Translations under genes and position numbers: made by a program
Notes under the pieces: model-generated
The model's database searches: none
What the model saw: only the letters and a program-made list of their open reading frames with translations
Told to the model about the DNA's origin: nothing
Assembly (NCBI GenBank): GCA_020632915.1
Contig: JACKEP010000005.1
Location: 248,001-312,000 of the forward strand
DNA from: Alphaproteobacteria bacterium
GTDB lineage: Bacteria; Myxococcota_A; UBA796; GCA-2862545
Length of the DNA stretch: 64,000 bases
Direction of reading: 5' to 3'
Shown: piece after piece, positions 26,770 through 37,179 of the stretch
Position numbering within the stretch: the stretch's first letter is position 1
Layout: each line of letters opens with the position of its first letter

Positions 26770-26803
26770 ACACGGCGCGCGCAGCTGCTGCTGCACGCGC
26801 CGT
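26770..26803. terminator. Strong hairpin between convergent genes
   Basis: CACGGCGCG (26770-26778) pairs with CGCGCCGTG (26795-26803). After one mismatch, GCAGC (26780-26784) pairs with GCTGC (26789-26793) around a TGCT loop. It lies between the end of the secreted protein and the end of the giant minus-strand gene, so it can serve both. Confidence 0.6.
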
Positions 26804-26840
26804 GGGGGAGCGGCGTCCCGCCGGTGGGCGGGATCTGTCG

Positions 26841-29800
26841 TCAGGGCACGGAGGCCGGATCGTTCGGGTCGGTGCCCGCGGCCACCTCGGAGGCGTCGTC
26901 CACGCCGTCGCCGTCGCTGTCGATCGCGCACGGGTTCGAGCCCGCGGCGGCTTCGGAGGCGTCGTCGAGCCCGTCGCCGTCGCTGTCGGTGCGCCACGGG
27001 TCGGTGCCGGCCGACAGCTCCATGCCGTTGCTGCGACCGTCGAGGTCGTCGTCGCGCCACAGGTCGTACAGCGTCAGGCCGACGTCGGCGCTGTTGCTGC
27101 CGGACACGAAGTGCAGCGACACGTTCACGGAGGCAGCCGTCGCGAGCGACAGCGGCTGGTGCGGCATCGCGCCCACGCCGTAGCCGGGAGGCGCCGACGC
27201 CGCCTGGATCTCGTGGCCTGCGTTGGCGGTCATGCCACCGCCGGTGCCCAGCACCGACAGCTCGTTCGACCAGAACAGCTTCGGCTGGGCCAGGGTGCGG
27301 TCCACGCCGAGGAACCCCGAGCCCAGGAAGGGACCGTCGGTGCTCGCCAGGACCAGGTCGCCCACCTGCATCAGCGTCCACATGTCATCGGGCGCCAGCA
27401 TGTTGAACGAGGTGACGTTGGGCGCGGCGCTCGCGTTGGGCAGCGTGGCGTCCATCACGAAGCCGGCCAGGACGTCGTCGCCGTTGTTCACCATGCCGCC
27501 CAGGATCGCCGTGTTGCCGGAGATGCCGTCCACGGCGCCGGTGTACACCCAGCCGATCACGTCGTCCGTACCGTGCGGGTTCGTGCCGTTGGCGACCTCG
27601 ACGTCGTCGGGGATGCCGTCGCCGTCGGAGTCCGCGTCGTAGGCGTCGGTGCCGAGGCAGGCCTCGACCTCGAAGATGAGGCCGTCACCGTCCGGGTCGG
27701 GCGGGCAGGCGCCGTTGGCCGTGCCGGGGGTGCCGGTCATGCCGGGCGCCAGGGCGTCCTCGGCGTCGCACCACAGCCAGAGCGCGCTGTCGTCCCGCTC
27801 CTTGGCCTGACCGGCCGTGACCACGAACGCCGGACCGGTGCGGTAGTCCACCTCGTCGAGGATGGTGCTGCCCACCTGGAAGCGGATGCGGTCCGCGTTG
27901 TCGAGCACCAGACCGGTCACGCCGTCGGGCGGGAAGCCGTAGCAGCCCTCGAAGCCGAGGCTGCGGGCCAGGATGACGCGCTGGCCGGGAAGCGCCACGG
28001 TGTCGCCGAGGTTGCGGCGGGCGCCGGACGCGTCTACCAGCTCGGCACCGAGCAGGTAGGCCGGGCGCACGCCCTGGTACAGCACCTCGACGTACTCGGC
28101 GTCGGCGTCGGCGCACGCCGCCGTGCCGGTGGCGAGGAACTCGGTGATGAGCACGCTGCCCGACGTCAGCTGGGCGGCCGACAGGGGCTTGTCCGTGCTG
28201 GAGCTCGGGTTGGTGCCGGCGCGCACCTCGACGCCGTCGAGGAAGCCGTCGGCGTCCGTGTCGGGCGTGCAGACCGCGGTGCCGATCGAACGCTCGTCGG
28301 CGTCGGGCAGCCCGTCGGCGTCGGTGTCGCCGTTCCACGGGTCGCTGCCCTGGGCCACCTCGGTGGCGTCGTCGATGCCGTCGCGGTCCGCGTCGGCCCG
28401 CCACGCGTCGATGCTGGCGGTGGCGGTGGCGGTCATGGCGCCGCGCACGACGGTGATCTGCACGCGCAGGTCGCTGTCGAAGGCGCTGACGTCGGGCAGG
28501 GCGTCGGGCAGGGCGTCGGTGTCGACCGGGCCGGGGGCCGCGCTGGTCGCGGCGTAGAGCTCGACGGTGACGGCGTCGTAGCCGAGCGAGGTCCCGTCGA
28601 CGGGCAGCGTGACGTGCCAGGTGCCGGCGGCCACGTCCACGTCCCAGGTCGCCGCACCGACGCCGCGATCGAGCGCGACGAACGGCAGCTCGAGCAGCGC
28701 GTCGAGGCGGCTGTCGGTCGCGGTGTAGCGGCCGACGTCGACGGAGGCGTCCTGGTCCGCGAGGTTGCGCGCGACGACCCAGTTCACCGCGATCGACGCG
28801 CCCGCGTCGACCACGCCGGACAGCAGACCGTCCGGATCGGCGACCGCCGCAACGGTGGCGTCGGCCGTCCAGTGGCGTCGGGCGTCGGGGCCGTGCGGGT
28901 TGGTGCCGCGCACGATCTCGGTGCCGTCGTCGACGCCGTCGCCGTCGCTGTCCGACAGCAGGGGATCGGTGCCGAGGCAGACCTCCTCGCCGTTGGTCAG
29001 GCCGTCGCCGTCCAGGTCGTTCGGGTCGGGGCAGCTGCCGTTGGCGCCACCGGGGGAGCCCTGGTCGCCGCTGGGCGCGCTGTCGGTCGACCCGCACACC
29101 CGGCCGGGGATGCTGTCGTCGACGATGATCGCCACGCCGGGATCGATGGTGATGCCGGTGCTGGCGCGGAAGTCCAGCTCGTCGATCACGCCGAAGTCAC
29201 CGGAGAGGCGCACGAGGTCGCCGCTGTTGGTCAGATCGAGGTTGGTCAGGCCCGCCGGCGCAAAGCCGTAGCAGGTCTCGAAGCCCGCGGTGCGGCCGAG
29301 CACGATGCGGTCGCCCGGCTCGACGATGGTGTCGGCCGTCATCGTCCGCGTGTTCACCTCGTCCGACACCCGCAGGCCGCGGAGGAGGATGCGCTCGGAC
29401 CCGGTGTAGAGCAGCTCGATGTACTCGCCGTTCAGGTCGGTGCAGACGGACGGGTCGACCATCGCTTCGGTGATGAGCAGCTCCCCGGCCGACAGCGTGT
29501 TGGCCGTGCGCGGCGTCGAGCCGTTGTCGCCGGGATCGGTGCCGAAGCGCAGCTCCAGGGTGTCGTCGAAGCCGTCCCCGTCGGAGTCGGCGCTGCACAG
29601 GTCGAGGGCCAGCTCGCTCTCGACGCCGTCGTGCGTGCCGTCGCCGTCGCTGTCGTCGCCCCACGCGTCGGTGCCGGCAGCCTGCTCTTCGGCATTCGAC
29701 AGCGTGTCGGCGTCGTCGTCGGCGTCCACCGCGTCCACGTGGCCGTTGACGCGGAAGCTGCCGCCGCCGGCGACCTGGACGTCGAGCGTGGCGGTGGCGG

Positions 29801-32135
29801 TGTTGTCGAAGCCTGCCATGTCGAAGGGACCGCGCGGGATGGCGTCGCCCGTGAGGGGATCGACGCCGCTTCCGGTGCCGGACAGGCTCACGGCGAAGCG
29901 GACGTGGGTGAAGCCCGAGCGCGGATCGAGGTCGTCCTCCACCACCAGCTGCAGGTTGTCGGCGGTGCCCCCGTCGGTCAGCTGCAGGGTCGCCGTCGCC
30001 GTCGGGGCGCCGACGTTGGCCACGAGACGGCCGTCGGCCACCGCGCGGAACGACCAGGTGCCGGGCGCGAAGTCGTAGTCACCGACGTTGGGCGACGCGT
30101 TGTCGTCGGTCGTGGTCGTGTCGAGCTGCACGCTCACGCGCCACTCGGTCAGGCCCGGGTCGAGCGCCGGAGGCGTGACGGTCACACCGGTCGTCGTGGC
30201 GGTGAAGCGCCAGCCGACGAGGTGCTCGTCGCCGTGCGGGTTGGTGCCGGCCGCGAGCTCGTAGCCGTCGCCGACGCCGTCGTTGTCGCTGTCGAAGCGG
30301 TTGGGATCGAGGCCGGAGCACGTCTCGACGTCGGTCGTGAGGCCGTCGCGGTCCGGGTCGTCGGGCGAGGGGCAGAAGCCGTTCGGACGGCCGGGCGTGC
30401 CGAGGTCACCACGCGGCAGGACGTCTTCGGCCCGGCACCACAGGGAGGTGTCGAGGTCGTCCAGCTCCTGCGCGAAGCCGGCACCCAGGCTGAAGCCCGA
30501 GCGGAAGTCCACCTCGGCCAGCACCGCGCTGTTGGCGAACAGCTGGATGCGGTCGCCGCCGTTGGCGAGCGCCGTGCCGACGACGGCCGTGGGCGGCTCG
30601 CCGTAGCAGTTGGTGAAGCCGGGGCCGCGGGCGAACACCAGCAGGTCGCCGGGCTGGGCCACGACGCCGCCGCTGACGTAGCCGCCGGCGTTGAACTGGT
30701 TGCGCACCTGCAGGCCGTCGAGGACGACGGGCGTCGTGCCGAGGAACGCGACCTCCGTGTACTCACCGTCGGCGTCGCCGCAGGTGGCGGGGTCGTACAT
30801 GAACTCGGTGATGCGGACCTCGCTGGCGAGCAGCGACGTGACGGTGCGCGGCTGGGAGCCGGCGTCGTCCGGATCGGACCAGGCCCGCACCTCGAGGCCG
30901 TCGTCGAAGCCGTCGCCGTCGGTGTCGGCGGTGCAGCCGAGCAGGCCGAGGGCCACCTCCTGGTCGTCGGTCAGGCCGTCGCCGTCGGTGTCTTCCGACC
31001 ACGGGTCGAGGCCGAGCGCGCGCTCCTCCGCGTCGGTCAGCGTGTCGCCGTCGGCATCGCCCACCCAGGTGTCGAGGGTCACGGTGATCGTGGCGCTGTT
31101 GCCGCCCTGGGTGACCGTGATCTGCGCGGTCGCCGTCAGGTCGAAGGCGCTCGGCGCGGGCGGGGCGGGGAACAGGGTGTCGTCGGCGAGCGGTGTGCCG
31201 GTGCCGGCGAAGGTCAGCGTGAACGCCACGTCGGTGAACGCGCCGCCATCGTCGGCGAGGTGCACCGCCGACAGGCCCAGCGTGCTGGGCGGGGTGACCG
31301 TCAGGGTCGAGGCCGGTGCGCTGCCCGCGGTGGCGGCCGACAGGCTGCCGACCCGCACCTCGGCCTCGAGCTGTCCGGGCACCGTCCAGGTGTAGGTGCC
31401 CTGGGACGGGGACACGTCGCCGTCGGCGACGGCGCCGTCGAGCAGCATGGCGGCGTCCAGGTCGTCCCCGACGGTGACGGTGCCGGTGAGCAGGCCCGTG
31501 CTGTCGGTCACGCTGGCGACGGTGCCGGCGAGGCGCCAGCCGCGGCGCGTGCTCGTGCCGTGCGGGTTGAAGCTGCCGGACAGCTCGTCGCCGTCCAGCG
31601 CGCCGTCACGGTCCGAGTCGGGGTGGAACGGGTCGAGGTTGAGGCAGGGCTCGTCGGCATCCGCGATGCCGTCGCCGTCGAAGTCGCCGGGACGGCAGGC
31701 GCCGTTCGGCACGCCGGGCGAGCCGTGGTCGCCGCTGGGGCCGGTGCTGTCGGCCATGCACCACGTGCCGTCGGCGTCGTCGCGCTCGAAGGCGTAGCCG
31801 GCCGCGGCCGTCCAGCCGCGGGTGTCGATGGTGTCCACGACGGCGCCGCCGGGCGCACGCAGCGTGAACAGCTCGCCGTTGTTGTCGAGGTCGTAGCCGA
31901 ACACGGCGAGCGGGGAGCTGCCGTAGCAGGCGGTGTAGCCCGAGGCGTTGCGCGCCAGCACCATGCGGGTGTCGGGGAGGACCGAGACGTTGTCCAGGGT
32001 CACCGACGAGAAGGTGTCGGACACGACCAGACCGGACAGGTCGATCACCTCGGTGCCGCGGTAGTACAGCTCGAGGTACTCGCCGTTTCCATCGGTGCAG
32101 TTCGCCGGGTCGATCAAGATCTCGGTGAGCTGCAG
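26841..32135 (-). repeat. Four tandem coding units of about 1.32 kb
   Basis: Within the giant gene the lamin-tail start motif (x-ITE-x, usually followed by DPxxC) recurs near 32122, 30808, 29472 and 28150. Each copy is followed by the same order of Asp loops, a beta-sandwich module ending in VDAWxxDxDxDG-type sequence, and more Asp loops. Spacing is 1314-1336 bases. The copies differ substantially, so this is an old internal duplication. Confidence 0.8.
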
Positions 32136-35100
32136 GTCGCCGGGGGCCAGCGTCGACAGGTCGGCCAGGCCGCTGCCGTGGCAGGTGTCGTTGGCGGCGC
32201 CCGGCGAGCCCAGGTCACCGCTGGGCGAGGCGTTCTCGGCGACGCACCAGCCGGTCGGGTCCGCGGGGTCACGCTGCCACGCGATGCCGGGCGGCAGCGC
32301 CCACGCGCGGAAGTCGAGCGCGGAGACGACGCGTCCGGCCTCCTGCAGCTCGATGCGGTCGCCGGAGTCGGCGAGGAGCTGGGCGAACGTGCCGTCGGGG
32401 GCGAAGCCGTAGCAGGCCTGGAAGCCGGCGGCGTCGTGGGCGAGGACGAGGCGGTCGCCGGGGCTGACCACCCCCACGCCGGCCAGCGTCTCGGTGCCCG
32501 ACAGCAGGTCGAGGTCGAGGCCGGCGAGGTCGACGCGCCGGCTGCCGCCGACCACGATCTCGACGTACTCGCCGTCGCCGGCCGCGCACGCCGCGGGGTT
32601 CGCCATGATCTCGACGATGCGCAGCTGATCGATGACGAGGGTGTCGATGCCCACGATCAGATCGGAGGCGTCGGTCGGATCGGAGCCGCGGGCGACCTCG
32701 TCGCCGTCGTCCACGCCGTCGCCGTCGGTGTCGGCCAGGTCGGGGCAGGTGCCGTAGACCCACAGCTCGTCGTCCATGGACAGGCCGTCGCCGTCGGCGT
32801 CCGGGACCGGGTTGTCGAGGCCGTCGCAGTCGCTGTCGACGCCGTCACCGGCCCACTCCGGGCCGCAGGGGCGGATCTGGTCGGAGCTGTCGTCGCAGTC
32901 GAGCTGGTTCGACGGGGCAGGGGTGGCCAGGAGCCGGCCCGAGGCGAGGTCCGTGGGGACGTGCATGTCGCAGGACGCGAAGCTGCCGTCGGCGTCGGTG
33001 TAGCCGTCGTCGTCGCGGTCCCACCACCAGGTGGCGGCCGTGCCGTCGGTGACGCCGAGGTCGGTGCCGAAGGGGCCGCCACGGACGAGAGCGACGAGGC
33101 CCGCGTCGTCGTAGGTCGGGGTGTCCCAGCCCGACGACGCGATCAGCAGGTCGGCGAAGCCGTCGCCGTCGAGGTCGCCACCCGACACGGCGGCGCCGAA
33201 GCCGTCCAGCGGGTGGGCGCCGAGGAGCTTGGCGCCCTCGAGCTCGCCGAGGTTCGCCGCGGACAGGGTGGGGAAGGTGGTGCCGGGCGCCAGCTCGGCG
33301 AAGGCGGCGAGGTCGGTGAGCGCGTAGGTGGCGCCCGCGGGCACCACGTCCTCGAAGGCCGTGCGCCCGTAGACGACGTAGACCGCGCCGGCGTCGCGGC
33401 CGACCTGGTCGTCGTCGACCGCCGAGATGAGCAGGTCGGCCAGGCCGTCACCGTTGAGGTCGCCAGGCGCGGCGACCTTGCTGCCGGTCTGGCTGCCGGC
33501 CGGTCCGATGAAGCGGACCTGGAACCGGCCCGCGAGGCCGCCCGAGGCCCAACGCGCGGCGTCGCCGCGCAGCAGGTAGGCGTAGGTGATGGTCGAGCCG
33601 ACGAGCAGGTCGTCGAAGCCGTCGCCGTCGACGTCGCCGAGACCGGCGACGCTCACGCCGGTGCGCGAGCCGTTGGAGGCGCCGGTGATCACGGCGTCGG
33701 CCACCATCGCGCCGCCCGGGCGCGTGGCGCTCCCGTAGACGACGGCGATCGCGCCGCGCTCCAGGTTCCCCGCGCGGGGGGCCGAGGCGACGAGGTCGCC
33801 GAAGCCGTCACCGTCGAGGTCGGCGACGGTGACGTCGTTGCCCAGGCGACCGTTGTCGTCGGTGCCGACGAGGCCGGGCAGGTCGGACACGTCGACGCGA
33901 CCCGCGGCGGCCGCGCCGCCGTACCAGACCGAGGCCTTGCCGCGGAGCACGGACCCGACGCGGAACTGCGGCGCGCCGATCACGAGGTCGTCGTAGAAGT
34001 CGCCGTCGAGGTCGCCGACGGCCAGGGCGTCGCCCGCGCGGCTGGAGACGTGCTCGCCGCGCAGCGTGACGTTGGCGTCGTCGAGCTGGAGCGTGCCGGA
34101 CGGCAGCGGCCCGAAGAACACGAACACCGCACCCTGCTCGACGTTGGGCATGCGCGCGCCGCCGGCGCCCAGGGCGAGGTCGTTGTAGCCGTCGCCGTTG
34201 AAGTCGCCGACCGCCACGTCGCTGCCGAGGTTGCCGTCGCGACGGGTGCCGAGGATCTTGGTGTCCCAGCCACCCAGGCCGTCGGCCAGGTTCCGGTCGA
34301 CCTCGACGGGGCCGCCGTCGCCGCCGCCGCGGCGCACCAGGACGACGCCGCCGCGCGTGGCCGCGTCGCTGGCGCCGGGGAGCGCGACGACGATGTCGTC
34401 GATGCCGTCGCCGTCCAGGTCGCGCACGGCGTGCACGCCGCCCTGGCCGAAGCGCTCGGTGGTCCCCGAGCCCATCAGCTGCAGCGTGGCGTGGTCGACG
34501 ATGTCCAGCGTGCCACCGAGGTAGCCCGCGCCGTCGCAGTCGTTGTCCTGCAGGTCGCAGGTCTCGACAGCACCGGGGTGGATGTCGCGATCGTCGTCGT
34601 CACAGTCCGACGCGTCGGCGACGTAGTCGACCCAGCCCTCGCTCGTGAGCAGGCTCGGCTGGACGCACGCGCGCACGGTGTCGAAGGCGTTGCCGAAGCT
34701 GTCGCCGTCGGCGTCGGCGTACCAGACCACGGCGTCGAGCGCGCCGGTCTCGTCGTACAGACCGTCGCAGTCGTTGTCCAGGCCGTCGCAGTACTCGGGC
34801 GCGTTCGGGTGGATGGTCGGGTCGCCGTCGCGGCAGTCGCCCCCCGTGGGGATGAAGTTCAGGCCACCGCTGGGGCGCGTGCACGCCGTGATGCTGGCGA
34901 TGCGGTTGCCGTAGCCGTCCCCGTCGCCGTCCACGAACCACGCGATCGCGTCCGCCGCCGTGGCGCCGTCGATCTCGCCGTTGCAGTCGTTGTCGATGCC
35001 GTCGCCGCACAGGTCGAGGGCCGTCGGGTTGACGTTCTCGTCGCCGTCGTCGCAGTCGCCGGCGCACGCCGCGAAGCCGTCCCCGTCGTCGTCGGTCGGG

Positions 35101-36761
35101 CCGACGTGGCCGTCGCAGTTGCGATCCGGGCCGCTGCACGCCTCGGGGGCGCTCGGGCGGGTGGTGGGATCGTGGTCGTCGCAGTCGCCGCCCACCTCGA
35201 CGTAGCCGGGGGGCTGGAAGCACGCGTCCTCGGTGACGCCCTCGTCGCCGAAGCCGTCGAAGTCGGTGTCCGCGTACCAGCGCACGAGGTCGGCGTCGTC
35301 GCGACCGCCACGGACCACGGCCAGGTCGCCGGACCGGAACAGGAAGTCCGAGGAACGCCAGGCGCCGACCAGGATGTCGTCGAAGCCGTCGTCGTCCACG
35401 TCGCCGGCGGCGAGCGCGCTCGACGCGTAGTCCAGGTAGGCCGTCCCGCGCAGCGTGGCGTCGGCCAGGTTCAGGTCGACGCCGCCGCCGCCGGTGAACG
35501 GGCCGTGCAGCACCCAGGCCGCCCCCGAACCGACGACGCTGCCCGCGCCGCGCTCGCCACCGATCACGACGTCGTGGGTGCCGTCGCCGTCGAGGTCCAC
35601 GGCGCCGGCGAGGCTGGTGCCGGCCAGCGCGTTGGCGTGGGGTCCATAGGCCGAGAAGATCGCCCGCCCGACGAGGGGGAAGCCGCCGACGGCGGTGCCG
35701 CCGCGCACCAGGAACACGGCGCCGATCTTGAGGCTGCCGAACTGCTTGGCGCCGACCCAGAGGTCGTCGTAGCCGTCACCGTCGACGTCGCCCGCCGGCG
35801 CGATCGCTGCGCCGGCGCGGTCGTAGGTGCCGCCGTGCAGGCGCAGGAACGCCGCGCGCGTGTCGAGGGTGCCGGACAGGCGCGCGGAGCCGCCGGAGAA
35901 CACGAACGCCGCGCCCGACCGGGAGCCGGCGAGGTCGTCGCGCGGGGCACCGATGGCAAGGTCGGTGTAGCCGTCGCCGTCGACGTCGCCGACGCCGGCG
36001 ATCGCGATGCCGAACGAGGAGGTGTCCAGGTCGTCGCGCAGGCTCGCGTCGGCGTCGGACACGACGTGTTCACCCGAGATCGGGCCGTAGTAGACGTAGG
36101 CTTCGCCGCGCTTGAAGCCACCGGCGGCGGCCTTCGGGGCGCCCAGGACGAGATCGGCGAAGCCGTCACCGTCGAGGTCGCCGGGGATCGCGACGGCCGA
36201 TCCGAGCTCGTCGCCGTAGTCGATGCCCAGGAACCGCGCGTCCGCCTCGGTCGCCAGGTCGATGTCGCTGTCGGTGGCCAGGCGCTGGCCGCTGACGAGG
36301 TGGGCGATGCCGGCGCCGTTCGAGGCGCCGCCCACGGCGAGCGAGCCGATGAGGAGGTCGTCGGCACCGTCACCATCGACGTCGCCCGCGGCGAGCGCCC
36401 AGCCGGTCTGGTCGCCGGTGACCTCGCCGCGCACCACGACGTCGGCGGTGGCGCCAGTCAGCGTGCCGGTCGTGGGAACGGGTCCGAACCAGATGTAGAC
36501 CGCGCCGGCGTTCGTGCCGTTGACGTCCACACCGTCGGCACCGACCGCGAGGTCGGCCACGCCGTCGCCGTCGAAGTCGCCCAGCGCCGTGGCGCGCCCC
36601 ATGTGGTCGCCGAGGTCGTCGGGCGCCACGTGCAGGTCGGCGTCGGTGGCGAGCGGGACGTCGCCCTCCACGGCGCCGCCACCTTCGTCGCAGACGTCGG
36701 GGATGGCCAGCGCAGCGACCGGCAACAGGAGCGAGAGGAACACGGTGGGTCGGCGGGACAT
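26841..36761 (-). CDS. Giant secreted protein: two beta-propellers, MopE-like and lamin-tail modules (3306 aa)
   Basis: Signal peptide RRPTVFLSLLLPVAALA. Residues about 30-490 hold seven FG-GAP blades (LGDFDGDGVADLAVGADG-type), a complete integrin-like propeller. About 494-748 are Cys/Asp-rich MopE-type metal-binding motifs (DCDDGDENVNP, ELCGDGIDNDCNGEID-like). About 774-1234 are seven more FG-GAP blades. After a further Asp-rich stretch come five lamin-tail-like domains starting near residues 1381, 1547, 1985, 2430 and 2871 (LLITEAMVDPSVCTDLNGEY-type). The last four are each followed by type-3-thrombospondin Asp loops and a beta-sandwich, making a repeated unit of about 440 aa. It is likely a calcium-rich surface or extracellular protein. 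ATG 36761 follows GGAG at 36771-36768; a GTG at 36767 would leave no spacing. Confidence 0.9.
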   Translation of the reverse strand: MSRRPTVFLSLLLPVAALAIPDVCDEGGGAVEGDVPLATDADLHVAPDDLGDHMGRATALGDFDGDGVADLAVGADGVDVNGTNAGAVYIWFGPVPTTGTLTGATADVVVRGEVTGDQTGWALAAGDVDGDGADDLLIGSLAVGGASNGAGIAHLVSGQRLATDSDIDLATEADARFLGIDYGDELGSAVAIPGDLDGDGFADLVLGAPKAAAGGFKRGEAYVYYGPISGEHVVSDADASLRDDLDTSSFGIAIAGVGDVDGDGYTDLAIGAPRDDLAGSRSGAAFVFSGGSARLSGTLDTRAAFLRLHGGTYDRAGAAIAPAGDVDGDGYDDLWVGAKQFGSLKIGAVFLVRGGTAVGGFPLVGRAIFSAYGPHANALAGTSLAGAVDLDGDGTHDVVIGGERGAGSVVGSGAAWVLHGPFTGGGGVDLNLADATLRGTAYLDYASSALAAGDVDDDGFDDILVGAWRSSDFLFRSGDLAVVRGGRDDADLVRWYADTDFDGFGDEGVTEDACFQPPGYVEVGGDCDDHDPTTRPSAPEACSGPDRNCDGHVGPTDDDGDGFAACAGDCDDGDENVNPTALDLCGDGIDNDCNGEIDGATAADAIAWFVDGDGDGYGNRIASITACTRPSGGLNFIPTGGDCRDGDPTIHPNAPEYCDGLDNDCDGLYDETGALDAVVWYADADGDSFGNAFDTVRACVQPSLLTSEGWVDYVADASDCDDDDRDIHPGAVETCDLQDNDCDGAGYLGGTLDIVDHATLQLMGSGTTERFGQGGVHAVRDLDGDGIDDIVVALPGASDAATRGGVVLVRRGGGDGGPVEVDRNLADGLGGWDTKILGTRRDGNLGSDVAVGDFNGDGYNDLALGAGGARMPNVEQGAVFVFFGPLPSGTLQLDDANVTLRGEHVSSRAGDALAVGDLDGDFYDDLVIGAPQFRVGSVLRGKASVWYGGAAAAGRVDVSDLPGLVGTDDNGRLGNDVTVADLDGDGFGDLVASAPRAGNLERGAIAVVYGSATRPGGAMVADAVITGASNGSRTGVSVAGLGDVDGDGFDDLLVGSTITYAYLLRGDAARWASGGLAGRFQVRFIGPAGSQTGSKVAAPGDLNGDGLADLLISAVDDDQVGRDAGAVYVVYGRTAFEDVVPAGATYALTDLAAFAELAPGTTFPTLSAANLGELEGAKLLGAHPLDGFGAAVSGGDLDGDGFADLLIASSGWDTPTYDDAGLVALVRGGPFGTDLGVTDGTAATWWWDRDDDGYTDADGSFASCDMHVPTDLASGRLLATPAPSNQLDCDDSSDQIRPCGPEWAGDGVDSDCDGLDNPVPDADGDGLSMDDELWVYGTCPDLADTDGDGVDDGDEVARGSDPTDASDLIVGIDTLVIDQLRIVEIMANPAACAAGDGEYVEIVVGGSRRVDLAGLDLDLLSGTETLAGVGVVSPGDRLVLAHDAAGFQACYGFAPDGTFAQLLADSGDRIELQEAGRVVSALDFRAWALPPGIAWQRDPADPTGWCVAENASPSGDLGSPGAANDTCHGSGLADLSTLAPGDLQLTEILIDPANCTDGNGEYLELYYRGTEVIDLSGLVVSDTFSSVTLDNVSVLPDTRMVLARNASGYTACYGSSPLAVFGYDLDNNGELFTLRAPGGAVVDTIDTRGWTAAAGYAFERDDADGTWCMADSTGPSGDHGSPGVPNGACRPGDFDGDGIADADEPCLNLDPFHPDSDRDGALDGDELSGSFNPHGTSTRRGWRLAGTVASVTDSTGLLTGTVTVGDDLDAAMLLDGAVADGDVSPSQGTYTWTVPGQLEAEVRVGSLSAATAGSAPASTLTVTPPSTLGLSAVHLADDGGAFTDVAFTLTFAGTGTPLADDTLFPAPPAPSAFDLTATAQITVTQGGNSATITVTLDTWVGDADGDTLTDAEERALGLDPWSEDTDGDGLTDDQEVALGLLGCTADTDGDGFDDGLEVRAWSDPDDAGSQPRTVTSLLASEVRITEFMYDPATCGDADGEYTEVAFLGTTPVVLDGLQVRNQFNAGGYVSGGVVAQPGDLLVFARGPGFTNCYGEPPTAVVGTALANGGDRIQLFANSAVLAEVDFRSGFSLGAGFAQELDDLDTSLWCRAEDVLPRGDLGTPGRPNGFCPSPDDPDRDGLTTDVETCSGLDPNRFDSDNDGVGDGYELAAGTNPHGDEHLVGWRFTATTTGVTVTPPALDPGLTEWRVSVQLDTTTTDDNASPNVGDYDFAPGTWSFRAVADGRLVANVGAPTATATLQLTDGGTADNLQLVVEDDLDPRSGFTHVRFAVSLSGTGSGVDPLTGDAIPRGPFDMAGFDNTATATLDVQVAGGGSFRVNGHVDAVDADDDADTLSNAEEQAAGTDAWGDDSDGDGTHDGVESELALDLCSADSDGDGFDDTLELRFGTDPGDNGSTPRTANTLSAGELLITEAMVDPSVCTDLNGEYIELLYTGSERILLRGLRVSDEVNTRTMTADTIVEPGDRIVLGRTAGFETCYGFAPAGLTNLDLTNSGDLVRLSGDFGVIDELDFRASTGITIDPGVAIIVDDSIPGRVCGSTDSAPSGDQGSPGGANGSCPDPNDLDGDGLTNGEEVCLGTDPLLSDSDGDGVDDGTEIVRGTNPHGPDARRHWTADATVAAVADPDGLLSGVVDAGASIAVNWVVARNLADQDASVDVGRYTATDSRLDALLELPFVALDRGVGAATWDVDVAAGTWHVTLPVDGTSLGYDAVTVELYAATSAAPGPVDTDALPDALPDVSAFDSDLRVQITVVRGAMTATATASIDAWRADADRDGIDDATEVAQGSDPWNGDTDADGLPDADERSIGTAVCTPDTDADGFLDGVEVRAGTNPSSSTDKPLSAAQLTSGSVLITEFLATGTAACADADAEYVEVLYQGVRPAYLLGAELVDASGARRNLGDTVALPGQRVILARSLGFEGCYGFPPDGVTGLVLDNADRIRFQVGSTILDEVDYRTGPAFVVTAGQAKERDDSALWLWCDAEDALAPGMTGTPGTANGACPPDPDGDGLIFEVEACLGTDAYDADSDGDGIPDDVEVANGTNPHGTDDVIGWVYTGAVDGISGNTAILGGMVNNGDDVLAGFVMDATLPNASAAPNVTSFNMLAPDDMWTLMQVGDLVLASTDGPFLGSGFLGVDRTLAQPKLFWSNELSVLGTGGGMTANAGHEIQAASAPPGYGVGAMPHQPLSLATAASVNVSLHFVSGSNSADVGLTLYDLWRDDDLDGRSNGMELSAGTDPWRTDSDGDGLDDASEAAAGSNPCAIDSDGDGVDDASEVAAGTDPNDPASVP

Positions 36762-37179
36762 GCACACTCCGCGCGGGCAGAAGCCGGCGTACGGCCCGGA
36801 ATCGGACCGGCTGGTCCCCCCTTGAGGAGGTGGCGGTTGCAGACGGGCATCACGCTGTGCGCATGTGAGAAATGTCGGTCAGGCCCATTGTGGAAGGACC
36901 GCAGCGCGCGCGCGGTTTCCGCCGCTCGGGATCGGGCGAGCACGGACGACGCTGGATCGAAAGGGCCGTTTCCAAGCCAACTCTTGCGCCGCCTGCCCGG
37001 TCGTGGTGGCTCGGAGGCTGCGTCCGGAGTCGGAACTGGAACGATTGTTACACGCGATTGTCCAGGGCTGACCGTTCCGGTCTGCATACCGAAAAAGAAC
37101 CCCTCAAGGGCCCCCTGGCGACGCCGACGGCGCGCGCGCTACCGTCCGGCCACCTTCGGTTCAGAAGGCGAGGTGCACC
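36762..37179. other. Divergent intergenic region, 418 bases
   Basis: This holds the control regions of both giant secreted-protein genes. Visible elements are the GGAG ribosome site of the minus gene at 36768-36771, and for the plus gene a TACCGT (37140-37145) 35 nt before its ATG that resembles the putative -10 elements of other genes here. The 36860-37060 part is noticeably less GC-rich than flanking coding DNA (for example GAACGATTGTTACACG). Short open frames exist but have no family match or ribosome site. Confidence 0.5.

Noticed and set aside
37037..37051. Third sigma-54-like site (TGGAACGATTGTTAC) upstream of the DUF4215 gene
   Set aside because: The -24 half matches the site at 44415, but the -12 half has AC instead of GC and it lies far (about 130 nt) from the start codon.
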